Of a stretch of DNA of 64,000 bases, positions 34,214 through 45,769 are shown piece by piece. Each line of letters begins with the position of its first letter. The first letter of the stretch is position 1. The DNA comes from Cryoendolithus antarcticus (lineage: Eukaryota; Ascomycota; Dothideomycetes; Cladosporiales; Cladosporiaceae), in contig NAJO01000010.1 of the NCBI GenBank assembly GCA_002077065.1, positions 310,001 through 374,000 of the forward strand, in the 5' to 3' direction. The notes below the pieces were generated by a model. That model was not told the origin of the DNA. It ran no database searches and saw nothing but the letters and a program-made list of their open reading frames with translations. The position numbers and the translations under genes were made by a program.

Positions 34214-34582
34214 TCAGCTACACGGGATGCGAGATGGTGCCATGAGTGTTGCGATCTTCTCCGCGCTGTAGCCCTTAACTTCGAGCACCTGTGCGGACTG
34301 TCAATTGTTGTTGTACTAAGCGAAAGGGGAGAAGGCGAGTAGTACCTATTCCATGGACTTCATCGTCTCCCGAGCACGCGCGATGTGCTCTTGCGCATGC
34401 TTGCCCGCGCTCATGGCGCGCATTGCCTCAAAGTTGGCGCGGTCCAGACGGGACAGCAATGCGTCCTGAAGCGCGCGGTCAAGGGCTGGCGTAAGTACAT
34501 CCCAGAGGATGTCTTCTGGATCTTCTTCTTTTTCGAACAATCTCATGATCTCACGCTCCTGTTCGACGTAGAATTGTGCTGT
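34214..34582 (-). CDS. Small helical protein, partial model, in-frame TAG at the splice junction
   Basis: I do not recognise this gene. Exon 34582..34346 reads AQFYVEQEREIMRLFEKEED and continues as a charged helical protein up to RETMKSME, then TAG. The TAG is followed directly by a good donor (GTACTA). After a 57-nt intron (34345..34289) a phase-0 exon 34288..34214 reads VLEVKGYSAEKIATLM and ends in a stop. CAG in place of TAG would give an ideal CAG|GT junction and a continuous protein. Either the protein stops at the TAG, or the base is a nonsense change, an error or an edited site. A plausible acceptor (TTATAG) at 34583 begins the main exon. I could not find the first exon between there and the next gene's end at 34751, so the start is unknown. 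The ATG at 34546 is an internal alternative. Confidence 0.5.
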
Positions 34583-34750
34583 CTATAAGCATAGCGACTA
34601 CCAAGCTTCCCGTGTCTGAGTCAGCTAAGGTGTTTCTAATGTATGTGAATGAATGCGCTAATCGGACAGGGTATCTATATGCATGTATAAACAGTCGCCG
34701 AACTCCTGCGCTATATCCTCTTCCCTCGATCGCCTCCTGTCATGTCCGCT

Positions 34751-37018
34751 TCAGTCAGCAGTCGCAGTTGCAGCTCCAGCTTTCTCAACCGTAGCAGTTC
34801 CACTTCCGCCAACACCAGGTAGCCCATGCGGCAGCACCGCGAACTCCGGAGCCGACGGGCGCTCGCGCAAGCTTCCAAGGATATTAGCAATGCTCTCCTC
34901 GACATCTTCAGCAGTCTCCGCATACTCGGCTTCCGCGTCAGGCAGGCAGAAAAGATCTAGCGCTACCTCAGGACGCACGACTCTCGGCCGTGCAGCGTCC
35001 TCTGCATCACAGCCACCGATGTACTCGCGGAAGTATATTTCGAATGCGACGCGTTGGCCGGCAAGGGTAGTTTCGTTGACGATTTCGCCGGTGTAGGAGA
35101 GGAGAGGCAGTTTGGCGAGTTCGGGCAGGTCGCCGTCAAAAGGCAGCATTTCGTGCAGCGGCTTACCGGCTCCGCCCAGCTTGCCTTCATCACGCTTCGG
35201 CATCATTGGCGCTTCATCAGCGATCAAGAAGGCTTCTTCCTCCGGGTGATCATTCTGCCTCAGCGTCTCAGCGCCTTTCTGCCCTGCCTCGACCTCTCGA
35301 GTGAACTCTTCTGGGACCTGCGCAAGCTCGTCGTGCACCGTAACGAACTTCATGGCCGGATAGAGCGTGTACCAGCCTCTAGCTCGGATCAGCTCGAGGA
35401 GGTACTCAAGCCAAGCTGGCTCGGTCTCGGAAACGAGCTTGCGAGACTTGATAGCTTTGCCGGTGTGGCTTGCTGCTATGCGATTCGAGAGGTAGGAGTG
35501 GAACTCTGCCCACTTGAGGCCAAAGATGAGGGTCGCGGAGGCAGATGACCCTTGGTAGAGGAAAGGCGCTGGGTCGTCCGGATCCGCTTTCGTGCCCGCA
35601 GGAAGTTCTGGTGCTCGCGTGGACGAGATTGTGGGTGGGACGAAAGCTGTGCTGCCGTTCAAGGAGCGCTGAGGTATGTCCAGTGCCACGCCGAGCAGAT
35701 TGCCAGCTTGAGGCGTGCTGTACATCGAGTAATGGTGCTCCAAGATCGTGTAATGAATGTAGTGTAAGTACTGTCGATCCAGCTCTACCTGTGCCGAAAG
35801 CACCAGAACATGAGTGTTCCCGTCGCTCGGATAGAAAGACTCCAGAAATCTTAGCGACGCCTGCTCCGAGCTTAGGTGCTCAGTCGGAATCCTGTGCGTA
35901 AGCGTAAGTCCACTTCCGCTCTCACTGCCACCCTCAACCTCCAACGGCCACCTCATATCCCGCAGAAAGCTCTTAGCGAACGGCTCAATCTCACTCGGCA
36001 ACTCGACGGTCAATCTCGGCGTTTTCAAGCCCTCATAGTCCGCCCTCTCGAAGCTCTTCAGCATTCGTACCAAACTGCCCGAGCTCCCTTTCGGTGCATG
36101 CACAAGCACATCGATCCTCGGCTTGAACCAGCTCCCAAGACTCCCGGCGTCCAGTCTCGTAAGCCACAGAAACCTCTCATACCCGTCCTTCGGAATTTCA
36201 ATCACCGGCCTCCCCAGCGCCTTCCCCTTAACCCTCAAAGCCCTCGTGAAAGCCGGTACCTCCACCACGCTGTCGTCCATGATGATAGCCTGCGGATGCA
36301 TGAAATCATTCACGTGCTTCATCGCTCCCGCCACAGCAATCTCCAGTCGCAGGTCCGAGCTGTACTCGCTGTAGTCCGCTCTCGCATCATGAAACGTGAC
36401 CTGACAGCCCTCCTTCGTGACTCCATTGATCTCCAGCACCTCGTCCAGCGACATCGTGTTCCGTCCCATGAGCGCCAGGTGCACATAATTCCTGTCCCAT
36501 CTCGCCATCTCACAAGCCATAGGCATCAAGTTCGCAACACTCCGTAGTGAAGCAGCAGCGAAGAGGACGTTCCGGTTCACGGCTCGCATGCCCATAGTCT
36601 TGGAGATCGCATGCAATGAGGTGGCCAGGCGAAAGAACTTGATGGGCCCGTTGTAGTACTGCTTCTTTCTCTCCTCGTCCTCTGCATCCTGCTCTCCACG
36701 TGGAGGTGCACCAGTCGGCTCGCCCCTGATGCTGCTTCGCTCTTTCACCAGCCTGCCGACTCCTGTCCCCAGGTCCGCAGGTACGGAGCGCAGAACCAGC
36801 CATAGCACGCCCACGACGACCAGCATCAGTAGCACTCGCCGTTTCCGCCATCGCCGCGGGTCTATGAAGCCTATAGAGGACGTTCGCTTGGGGCGGAAAT
36901 CGTCATCGCGTTTGCCGAGCTCTTCGTCTTTGCTGAGAACGCGGGGATGAGGTGAGAGCATACTGGGGCGAGCTAGTGGAGGGACCAGAGGGCGAGGGCG
37001 CAAGATGCCTCCTAGCAT
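34751..37018 (-). CDS. Putative Golgi glycosyltransferase, type II membrane protein
   Basis: A 755-residue single-exon protein of a fungal group usually annotated as glycosyltransferase 2-like. After a 58-residue cytosolic segment rich in Pro and Arg comes one hydrophobic helix (VLLMLVVVGVLWLVL, about 60-76), the layout of a Golgi type II enzyme. Conserved patches in the luminal part are QYYNGPIKFFRLATSLHAIS, NRNVLFAAASL, MACEMARW, DEVLEINGV, FHDARADY, MHPQAIIMDD and KPRIDVLVHAPKGSSGSLVR. No DXD motif is certain by eye. Donor and acceptor sugars are unknown. The neighbouring genes give no pathway hint. Confidence 0.7.
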   Translation of the reverse strand: MLGGILRPRPLVPPLARPSMLSPHPRVLSKDEELGKRDDDFRPKRTSSIGFIDPRRWRKRRVLLMLVVVGVLWLVLRSVPADLGTGVGRLVKERSSIRGEPTGAPPRGEQDAEDEERKKQYYNGPIKFFRLATSLHAISKTMGMRAVNRNVLFAAASLRSVANLMPMACEMARWDRNYVHLALMGRNTMSLDEVLEINGVTKEGCQVTFHDARADYSEYSSDLRLEIAVAGAMKHVNDFMHPQAIIMDDSVVEVPAFTRALRVKGKALGRPVIEIPKDGYERFLWLTRLDAGSLGSWFKPRIDVLVHAPKGSSGSLVRMLKSFERADYEGLKTPRLTVELPSEIEPFAKSFLRDMRWPLEVEGGSESGSGLTLTHRIPTEHLSSEQASLRFLESFYPSDGNTHVLVLSAQVELDRQYLHYIHYTILEHHYSMYSTPQAGNLLGVALDIPQRSLNGSTAFVPPTISSTRAPELPAGTKADPDDPAPFLYQGSSASATLIFGLKWAEFHSYLSNRIAASHTGKAIKSRKLVSETEPAWLEYLLELIRARGWYTLYPAMKFVTVHDELAQVPEEFTREVEAGQKGAETLRQNDHPEEEAFLIADEAPMMPKRDEGKLGGAGKPLHEMLPFDGDLPELAKLPLLSYTGEIVNETTLAGQRVAFEIYFREYIGGCDAEDAARPRVVRPEVALDLFCLPDAEAEYAETAEDVEESIANILGSLRERPSAPEFAVLPHGLPGVGGSGTATVEKAGAATATAD

Positions 37019-37489
37019 GGGGGAGGTGGTGGAGGGTGGTCATGTGGGCGCATTGCTGATGGATGTGGGTAGGCGTTGGTGCGACGATGAGGTTTGTGTG
37101 ACATGTGCAACCTGTCGCGGAGTCAAGCGAATGAGGTGGGCAATGGGAGGAAATGAGATCAAGTCAATTCATAAGGTATCGAGGCGCTGTTATCTGTTCG
37201 ACTCCGCATGCAGGTACACTGCTGATCGGTGGCGTTCGCTGCATGAAGTCCAGACTGCATATGCATACTTAAGGTACATCCCAACTACCTTACTACAGCT
37301 GTGGAAGACGCAGCTCACGCGTTGTGCCGCTTGGAATACGCAGATCGAGACCTCCTGGTATCACTTTTCATTTCATGTCTATGCCAGCGAGCCGCATTGC
37401 CCAGCCATTTGTAGGTATAGTACAAAAGTGACCGTCTATAGCGATGCTTCCGCCAAATGGTACTCTTGCCTCCACATCCCGCTGACAGC
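37019..37489. other. Intergenic, glycosyltransferase promoter and PP2A 3' end
   Basis: 471 bp between two minus-strand genes. I see no gene. A single ACGCGT occurs near 37317. Stretches around 37250-37290 are AT-rich. Confidence 0.4.
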
Positions 37490-38616
37490 CTACAAGAAGT
37501 AGTCTGGTGTTCTCCGCGAGACCATTGGCTCACCGGCTCGTGGGCATGGGTCAAATTGTAAGCTGCGGCTGAATGTCAGTGGGTGCATTCTGAGAGAAGT
37601 GAGGAAAGAGGGAAACTCACAAGGTGTACTTGAGGTGCTCGTCAATCTCCATGATCGCAGCTTGATTGCCGCACCTGTAGCAGTAGTTCGGTGCTGCACG
37701 GTTTCATTAGCATAGCCTCTACGCACACTCTCAAACAACACAACATACCTGAAAAGATCGTTACAACATTCCGGTCCTGACTCCAATTATACCCCTCCAT
37801 GACCAACTGATGCGCCCTAGCAACAAGCGTCAAACCATTGTTATGATTGAACGCCTCACTAATGTCCTGCCCAAACGTGTAGCCAGCTCCTCTCGGGCTT
37901 ATTCCCCATCCACACCGGTCATCCGGATCCGACCACAGCAAATCGCACATCGGCCCCTCATGCGGCACCTCCTGTATCCGATCCAGCGCGCGGATATTAT
38001 CCAGCGTGTCGATACTCGGACTCAGCCCACCATGCAAACAGAAGATCTGATTATCAATGAGTGCCGTCAGGGGCAAGAAATCAAACAGATCCGTGAAGAA
38101 TTTCCACACGTTCGCGTTGCCATACTTGCGGAGGCACTCGTCGTAGAAGCCGTAGACTTGAGTGATTTGGCGGGACTCGTGGTTGCCGCGCAGGATTGTG
38201 ATGCGCTGGGGATAGCGAATTTTGAGGGCTACGAGGAGGGTGACGGTTTCGACAGAGAAGTAGCCGCGGTCGACGTAGTCACCCATGAAGAGGTAGTTTG
38301 TATCCGGGTTTGGGCCGCCGATTTTGAAGAGCTCCATTAGGTCGTGGAATTGACCGTGGATGTCGCCGCAGACTGTGACGGGGCACTTCACGGGCTGCAC
38401 ATTGCTCTCATCTTGGAGGACTTCTCGTGCCTTTTCGCATAGCCTTCGCACATCATCCTCTGAGAGCTGTTTGCAGGTCATCAATGTCTCGATCCAGCCG
38501 TCGAGGGTGTTTATCGAGGGTGGGTCGGTTGCTGCGCCCAGTGTGTGCTCGACCTTGCCCGTGTTCTCCATGTTCGTGTGACCTCCCACGGGCTGCTTGA
38601 GCGCCGCTGCCTCCAT
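37490..38616 (-). CDS. ppa2: Serine/threonine protein phosphatase PP2A catalytic subunit
   Basis: Catalytic subunit of PP2A, central in cell-cycle and signalling dephosphorylation. Exons 38616..37749, 37693..37621 and 37562..37490 give 337 residues. All PPP metal and active-site motifs are present: [26 protein letters not shown]. The junctions rebuild [20 protein letters not shown] and [14 protein letters not shown]. The protein ends TPDYFL, the PP2A tail whose final Leu is carboxymethylated. The first 28 residues ([12 protein letters not shown] and on) are a variable extension seen in several filamentous fungi; an ATG at residue 16 is an alternative start. The tail distinguishes it from Sit4/PP6 and PP1. 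Confidence 0.95.
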
Positions 38617-39173
38617 GCCGGCGGATACTCAATGTTGGTGCTCCGTTGTTGTCGTAGCTACTTATGTTGGTGGGAAGAAGGGTGAGACCTGGACCTGGTG
38701 CAGCTATGAGAAGATCGAAGGCGCGATGGTACCGATATGAGATGCTTGAGGTGGATAAGAAAGAATCAATGCAAGATCTTCGTCACGTGAATGAGCTGGT
38801 GGTGGAGTGGCTTCGCATGCGGTCGGGTGTGGTGGTCGTGTGTGTTGTCAATCTCCGCCCTCCCAAGCTATGCGGCTGCCCTGACGAAAGTACACTCCGC
38901 TGCGCACGGCCCACAAAAGCTTGGCGTTGAGGCTTCCGGAGTGGCTTCCTACAACTACCTCCTCTCCCCTAGATTATGAACGGTTCTGTGCTACTGTACT
39001 TGCACTTACAGTAGTGAAGCTGTTGTTTGGTACCAGCGAGAGAGGAACACTAGGCATGCACTGCTTTGCCCCGAGACTTGTACTCTCTGGAATAGGGCAG
39101 AACAGCTGTTTACTGTTCCGGGTGCTCTGATAAGAGCACAATCTAGGTCTCAGTCTTCTGGAGAAGCTACATC
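38617..39173. other. Intergenic, PP2A promoter and URB1 3' end
   Basis: 557 bp with no supported gene; small plus-strand open frames are unconvincing. The stretch just before the PP2A start contains TGTTGTCGTAGC and other short motifs that I cannot assign. Confidence 0.4.
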
Positions 39174-42100
39174 TCAGCCAGCAACGACTTCTACCCCAGC
39201 CCAGTCTCTCACTCTCTCCGATTCAGCCCTTTCCAGCACATGCTTCTTTAGCGCACTCCCGATATGCTCGTCCGACAGATCCAGCCATGCGAGACATCCT
39301 GTCCTAGTCACCAATGCCGTCGCATCTACCAACGCCGCTCTGTACAGCAGCTCGTAGACCTTCATTCTCACTAGCTTCTCAGACGCAGCAGGTGAAGCGG
39401 ACAATGCCATCAATCTTTCGAAAACGTTGCATGCAGCCCTTCGGAGCAATTCAGCATCGCTATGCGTTCGCAGCCCATCAACGAGCCACTCGAGCACCCA
39501 CTGTATTTCCTTCCAGTAAGCATCATCCTCGTCTGGCACAGCTAGGATCGTGTTATCAAGCCAATAGCCTGGCATCTTACTAACGCGCCACTCCGGGTCC
39601 TTGATCATGTACGTATTGATCTTGGGATACATGAAGTGCGTCGGATCGTTGATAACGCGCAGACTGCGCGTCGCGAAAGTGCCAACGAGGTAAGGTAGTG
39701 GAAGATCTTGCTCCCCGCCGAAGTTCTCATGGGTCTCAATCAGCTCGCCAAAGAGAATATACATTTGCTCCCAGCCTTCGAGATCAGAGGTGAGTAGACT
39801 TTGAGAGAGCTTACGAAGCTGTAACACTGCTTCACGGCGGATGTTGGAGTGCTGTGAGCAGAGGCAGAGTATCAAAGCGTCTGCGTCGCCTTCTTCTATG
39901 ACGATGTCGAGATCTTTTTGTTGCCAGCGGAATAGCTCAGGATGATCGTTCGGCTCGGCAGGTGGTGGAATGAAGGGTAGATGGCCGAGACCGTTCGCAA
40001 GCGGCACAGCAGTGACACTCTGCGTTGCGGAATCCTCTGACTGTCGCACTAGGAGCAAAGTTTCTTCGAGATCATCTCTGCTGACGTGCGAAGAGTCAAG
40101 AACGTCCTGTATGCATGTGCCCGCTGCCCGTTTCACCAAGTCATCCTCGCGTGTCCCTTCAAGAAGAGTCACAAACTTAGACGCCCAGACCAGTACCGCC
40201 TCCCGACCTGCTACTTCGGTATGGTCAAATGCGTGTCTTGCTTGCTCCAGTACGACTGCATACAGTAGGGGCAACGTAGTCAAGTCCGCTCCCACAGCTG
40301 CAGCCAATTCGTCCAGCTGATCAAGATACTTCACAGCCTGACGACTCGCTCTGCTAAGACACTCGTCAACGAAGATCCAGACTGTATCGTCGACGGAGAG
40401 TAAGCTCGCAATGAGTGCATCAAGACCTGATACTGTGTTCCGCTCAGCCGGCTCACTGGTTATCTCATGCACGGACAATACGTCCGCGATAAGCTGTCGG
40501 ATCTGTCGATTCTGATGCTCCTTGACATGCAGTCTCAGCAATGTAACGAAGGGAGAGAACTCCAATCCACCTTGTTTATGAAACCAGCGCATACCAGTGC
40601 TGTCCTTCGCCAATGCAAGCAAATGCTCAAGTTCCAGGGATCGGACTCCGCCAACTTCATCACTTGCGCCATCGGGGTCGTCCTCACGCGACAATGCGGA
40701 CACCAGTGCAGTCGAAACGTCAAAGGACTCCTCGAGAGCGTGGATCGGGCTGAGCTGATAGTACTGCTGCAGTAGCAGAGTAGCTGCCTCCCGCTGCAGC
40801 GCATGTTCGTCGTCATCAGGTAGCTGTCGAAAGTAGTTGACAACGTCCTTGATGCGAGGGCATCGCTCCATGAATCTATCGTGTAGACGCTGCGCAGCTT
40901 CGTCCCACAATGCGACGTGTGGTGATGTTGACGAAGCTTCCTTCATCTGCACTAGTGCTTTTGCCGTCTTCCGGAATGAGAGCACCAAGATACGAACTGC
41001 AAAGAATCTGATGAGTTCGCTGCTTTGGTGTAGACATCGAGTCAACACTTTTTGATCCAGTAGACTCGGCAAAAGACTATCCAATACGATATTAGTCTGA
41101 GGTGGAGCATCTGGCACCGCCTCCTCCTCGTCTTGAATCAAAGAAGGGAGCGGAAGCTGGACAACCTCATAGATGAACGACGCATAGCTGATCCATGTGT
41201 TGGTGAGTTTCGGATCCAGCTGCATGGATTTCTCAGCGAAGTAAGCATGTACGAGCTCTGGCGCAGCCTTGAAGCAGGCGAGTGTGAGGCGGCGTTCCTC
41301 AAGGTCTGAGTGCGGTCGGAGGGTTTGGAGCCACTCGAGCAAGGTCGTGTTACGGACTTGAACCTTGCCAGGCTTGTCGTAAAACTCCAGACTGTCGAGG
41401 CCGAGGTCAATCATATCACTCCCACCCTCAAGAAGTCCGTCGACACTGCTAGTACGTGGTGGGTACCACCCACTCTCTCGAAGCACTCCATACGATGGTG
41501 TAGTAATGACAACTTTCAGCCAGCTGAGTGCTGCAGTCGCTACGGCATCGGATGTGTCAGAACGTGTCGCGATGTCTGTGACCTTCTCCAGGTGCTCTTT
41601 TGCTAATAATGCTGCTTTCGCCGACCGTGGAAGATCCTGATCCTTGAAGACATGCTGCTCACTACTGCGCAGTATCTCGAGCACGACATCTGCAGGATCG
41701 TCTCTGAGGTGCGAGAAAAGTGCCGAGCATAGCCGATACTGCTTCAAGATATCGATCTTTCCTGCAGTAGGCTGGAACTTGAGGTGAGCCAAGACGTAGC
41801 GGACTGTCAGCGTGCGGATGGCAGGCCGTCGGCGTTCGTCCTCCTCTGACTGACTGAGAGATGTTAGCATAATATTGCAGTAATGCACAGGCTCGAGGAA
41901 TGATAGACGCACTCAGACTTGAACAGACCCAACTTTTTCCTCAACGTTTCAGCGTCGAATGTAAGTTCCTTTCGCTCGTGAACCCCCCTAGCAAACACAC
42001 CACCATCGAAGCTCGTCAACTCAGTCAACAGCCTCAAGCTCGGCGAGATCAGGAAGTCCTTGTGCTGTGGTGCATCCAGACACCGTTTGACGAGCCGCAG

Positions 42101-42556
42101 TTGGTCATGCTTCAGGATCGTCCGACATAGCAGACTACCATGCTCCCGCAAGTCCAGTAGCGAAGATAGCGTCTTCAGTAGCAGAGCAAAGATCGCGCAT
42201 AATGAAGACGCCAGATAGTCATTATTGTTCTGGTTTGCGAACGACCATGCATCCCATAATTGCGCGACGAACGGTCGATTTCCATCAGGCTTCACCGTGT
42301 CAAGGTATTCTCTCAAAATCGAGAGTTGGCGACCTCGATTATCGACTTCGTGGTGGTACAGTATGCTCTCGAGGAATACTTTAAAAGATGCGATGCCATG
42401 GCGAAGTTGATTCAGACCGTCCTGTCGAAACACCAGCAACTCGGAGAGCTGGCGGGCAAAATGGATCTCTTCCGCAGGCTGAGCCGGAGCGTTTTCAGGC
42501 TTTGCTCGCTTTGGTGGCCGGTCTGTATTCTCGGAGTCATGCGAACGCTTTGCCAT
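39174..42556 (-). CDS. URB1: Nucleolar pre-ribosomal-associated protein 1 (Urb1/Npa1)
   Basis: Large nucleolar scaffold of early pre-60S particles, needed for 25S rRNA and 27S pre-rRNA processing. Exons 42556..41913 and 41853..39174 join in phase 2 (59-nt intron, GTGCGT to CTCTCAG) and give 1107 residues. The start MAKRSHDSENTDRPPKRAKP is a basic NLS-type N-terminus. Family patches are HGIASFKVFLESILYHHEV, the RPFVAQLWDAWSFANQNN region, LLLKTLSSLLDLREHG, and after the junction RRPAIRTLTVRYVLAHLKFQ. A conserved C-terminal region ends near GYWLDNTILAVPDEDDAYWK. Long helical-repeat content agrees with the family. The frame continues further upstream without an ATG that fits better. Confidence 0.9.
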
Positions 42557-43022
42557 TGCGTGTAGCCAGAGTGTCTGCGTTCGCTGCTGCGGTGGTTCCG
42601 CCGATATATATTTCCTGATGAGCCGAAGATCGCAAAAAATGTTAAGCTTTCCCCGGATTTTGACGAACGCCACAAGGAGCCACACGAAAATGTCCGCCTG
42701 CGCGACCTGAGAAGATATTAGGAACCGATCGCGCCTTCTACATGGGTGGAAGTAAACGGTGCACTCCATATCTATCATAGACGATGGAACAAGAAAGTGC
42801 GATCAAATATCAGCAACCTCGCACTTATCTACATGTATGTACAAGTTCGAGGCTCGAGTCTCGAGTCTCGGACTCGTTGCAGCTCGACCCCAGTATGTCG
42901 TCCGCATGCCGGCATAATCACATTCAGTCGTCCCCAAGGACCGCAGTAGAAGTCGTACTCGGGCATTTCAGTAACCAAGCACGCGCTCTCCCAATGCACA
43001 CCCTGCGTTTTCTTTCTCCTCC
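42557..43022. other. Intergenic, URB1 promoter and Hikeshi 3' end
   Basis: 466 bp between two minus-strand genes; no gene seen. At 42853-42871 a short CTCGAGT repeat occurs (two full units and a partial third). Confidence 0.4.
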
Positions 43023-43676
43023 TCAATCCCCAACCTCCCTCTCCAAGAACCCCGGATCCAACTCAACCCTCTTCTCGAACTTCGTCCACCACTCCTGAAA
43101 CGCCTTCAAAGGCACCACGTCGCTCCCGAAACTCGCCAGGAAATTAAATGCATTGCCAATGATCCTTTGCGCCAACACTTTCGTCGTCACATGACTCCCA
43201 GTACCCGTGACAGCTTTGACAAGTGCCGTGGATGGAGTCGAAGTGCCTGTTGTCGACGTCCGAGATTGTTGCAGCGTAAGCATCTGGGCTTCGACCTGAG
43301 CAGCCGGCTCAATGGAGATGCCAACCACTATCTCAGAACCGCCAGATGTAGCGCCTTTCACAGGAGTACCCGGTGTCGAATCGGTCATCAAGTCCGCGTC
43401 ACCTTCAGCATCGCTGCCTCCCTTGAGTGCACCGATACGGAAGATCGCACTCTCCTTGCCCGGTCCTACGCCTCCGAGGAACTTGAACTCCGTGGATGGC
43501 GGTATTTGAGCGTAGACGCTCGCCGCTGTGCCTTCAGGTAAGTTTGTTCCAGGGAGCAGGAAGACGACTATATGACTGAACGCCGGTGTCGGAGGAATGC
43601 GAAATGCATATGAGGTGTCGCTGACTTGTGTAGGGGTGGCGTTCACAGGCCGACCCGTGGTGATGAGGCCAAACAT
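43023..43676 (-). CDS. OPI10: Hikeshi/Opi10 family Hsp70 nuclear carrier
   Basis: Homologue of human Hikeshi, which imports Hsp70 into the nucleus under heat stress, and of yeast Opi10, linked to inositol metabolism. Single exon, 217 residues. The start MFGLITTGRPVNATPTQV and the following FRIPPTPAFSHIVVFLLPG are diagnostic. KFLGGVGPGKESAIFRI matches the family's FxxxG pocket region, and the tail FQEWWTKFEKRVELDPGFLE is strongly conserved. An internal Ser/Thr/Gly-rich insert (about 95-150) is a fungal feature. Confidence 0.94.
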   Translation of the reverse strand: MFGLITTGRPVNATPTQVSDTSYAFRIPPTPAFSHIVVFLLPGTNLPEGTAASVYAQIPPSTEFKFLGGVGPGKESAIFRIGALKGGSDAEGDADLMTDSTPGTPVKGATSGGSEIVVGISIEPAAQVEAQMLTLQQSRTSTTGTSTPSTALVKAVTGTGSHVTTKVLAQRIIGNAFNFLASFGSDVVPLKAFQEWWTKFEKRVELDPGFLEREVGD

Positions 43677-43988
43677 TATGGCGGGTAGAGTTGCTGGACT
43701 CGACTGATGTTACAAACCTGCATTGTGGCCAGGCTGTGTACGCCTGATCGCAAAGTCATTCTTCAGGCGATGGCATCGCAAGCGTGGACAAAGTGAAGGA
43801 GAACGATGTGGATGTTTCTCGAAGCTGGTTCGCAAGCTGTAGTGCCAAGACCCAGAGCTCTGCTGTAAGAGCTTGCTGGGACAGCAGCAGCATCTATTGA
43901 ATACAGTATTGTACAATGCTATGCTACTCCGCTATCGTAACGCTATGCCGTACAATGCACGCTATGCTTTTCTGTTCATGTCATCGAT
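43677..43988. other. Intergenic, Hikeshi promoter
   Basis: 312 bp between two minus-strand genes. Nothing gene-like. The part near 43900-43980 has repeated CTATG/GCTATG elements of no clear meaning. Confidence 0.35.
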
Positions 43989-45769
43989 TCAAACGAATCT
44001 TGGCGACATTGTGTCGTCCCTCAGCGAGCTCTTCTCTTTACGCAACGGCATCTCGCGGTGCATCGGCACAGGAGGAGCAGCCTCAGTAGCCCCAGTCCCA
44101 CCGATCGTAGCGCGCATCTGTCGAGCAAGCAGCTCCGAGGTGCCGACGACCTTGCCCTCAGGCAATGTTGCACGGAGGCCATTCAGCTTCGTATCATCCT
44201 CGTCAAAGTAGAATGGGTAGGTCTGCCCAGTGATACGCCCGCCGTCCTCTTCGCGAGGAGGATGAACCCAATGCTGTTCTGTCACTGGATGACCCTCGGG
44301 TGCCGTATACTCTTTCGAGTCGCCCTCACCGCCGTCAAACCTCCGCGCCGTAAACTGCCGGTGTCCGCTAGTAGGCTGCGAAGCTGGCAGATCTTTTGAT
44401 GCCAATTCCGCAATCATCCACTGCGCTTTGTCGCCCGTGCGGCCTGGCAGCTCTTCTCCTGCAATCTCAGCGTAGCCGCCCTGAACAGGTATGAAGTGCC
44501 GAGATGGCTTGACTTCGATGTCAACAATCGGCAGGACGCGATGGAAGACATGGTCTTGATGTATCTCGCGAGTGATCGACTCTTGGCGGACTTCTTCGAA
44601 TTGCCGATGGACCGTCTCGTGCGTGACTGCAGGCGCCCAGCGCTCGTGCAAGGTAGTGTCCTCTGTGCTTGAAAGGTCTACGATACCGTCGAGTGGCACA
44701 GGTGCTGGTGCGTCTTTCACGAGGTAGCCTCTCTCCTTGCCAATGTCGCTATGTACCTCGCCTAGAGCGCGCTCCGACTCAAGCGACTTCTCTGCTGGGA
44801 TCGAGGGCAGTGGCTTGTGCAGACTTGAGCGCCGTACACCACGCTTTTGGCTGTCCATGCTTTCTCGTGATATTGGCGAAGTCGGAGAAGTCGGTGTGTT
44901 CTCTCCTGATGCCCGATTGTCGAGCGACCCGTTGACTGGCTTCCGTGTTGTCGCTTTCAGAGACTCTTGTGCGCTCTTAACGCGTCCTATTGGTGTACCC
45001 ATGCTGCTTCTTCGTCCATCGTCCACCGTACCATTCTGTCCACCAGCTTGCGTGTGAGGATTCTCCGTGCTCGGCGTACGATCGTTCAACTTCCACTGCA
45101 AGAGGATGGGTCAGCAAGACCTTGGACACAATTCCAGACCATGCGAGCACTTACATCGTCGACGCTGCCCGAGTATGGATTGAGCTGAGGCAACACTGGC
45201 TTGCTGCCCACGCTTCGGTCTTGATCCAACGACGCATCCCTCAGGTTGTCTCTAGCACGTCTGGAGTGCAGCGGAGGGGATGACGAAAGTTGATCATTGC
45301 CAAATGTGCCTCTCGAGCCGCTGATGTTGCGATCGGCAACTCGCTCTCCGTAACGGCCCTCGTCCGTAGCAGACTCGAAGTTCAAATTGCGGAAGTCATC
45401 GGACAGATCTGATTGACGAGGCACCTGCGGCAGCCGATCATCTACACCCATAGCCTTTACGGCTGCCACTTGAGCGCCGTGTGTGGGCTCGTTGGACTGG
45501 CCATCACTAGTAACAAGTCGCGAACGTCCTGTTGTTGGGTTAGCACCTAGAGCACACCGTTCAGGACATTGGGCACGCGTACTCTTACCGGTCACAATGT
45601 CGCGGAGGGACGCTTTGGAGCTTACGTTCCTCAAGTGTCCTTTGCTCTGAGCAGCATTGGGTGAAACAGGCGACGAGGGTGGTGACTCGTTAGTCTCTAG
45701 GTCTGTCTTGTCTCCCGATCGTCGAAAGAACTTGGAGAGACGTGCTTTGGGACTTCTACCTGAAGACAT
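43989..45769 (-). CDS. Hydrophilic protein with APAV-HETV module
   Basis: A 553-residue, largely disordered protein of unknown function. Exons 45769..45589, 45528..45155 and 45095..43989. The first half is Ser/Pro/Arg-rich with many SP/TP sites. Residues about 332-383 carry a conserved fungal module: LHERWAPAVTHETV, then TREIHQDHVFHRV, then IVDIEVKPSRHF. The module also appears in the gene at 47254 on the other strand. The C-terminus ends with EKSSLRDDTMSPRFV. The first intron (60 nt, GTAAGA to CAACAG with a GCTAAC branch point) is a multiple of three without a stop, so retention would add 20 residues in frame. The second intron has a perfect GTAAGT donor. Localisation and role are unknown. 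Confidence 0.78.

Noticed and set aside
37317..37322. Single ACGCGT box downstream of PP2A
   Set aside because: A single 6-mer is expected many times in 64 kb, and it is not near a start codon of a cell-cycle gene.
43210..43330. Ser/Thr/Gly insert in Hikeshi as a possible intron
   Set aside because: No donor/acceptor pair removes it in frame, and similar inserts occur in fungal homologues.
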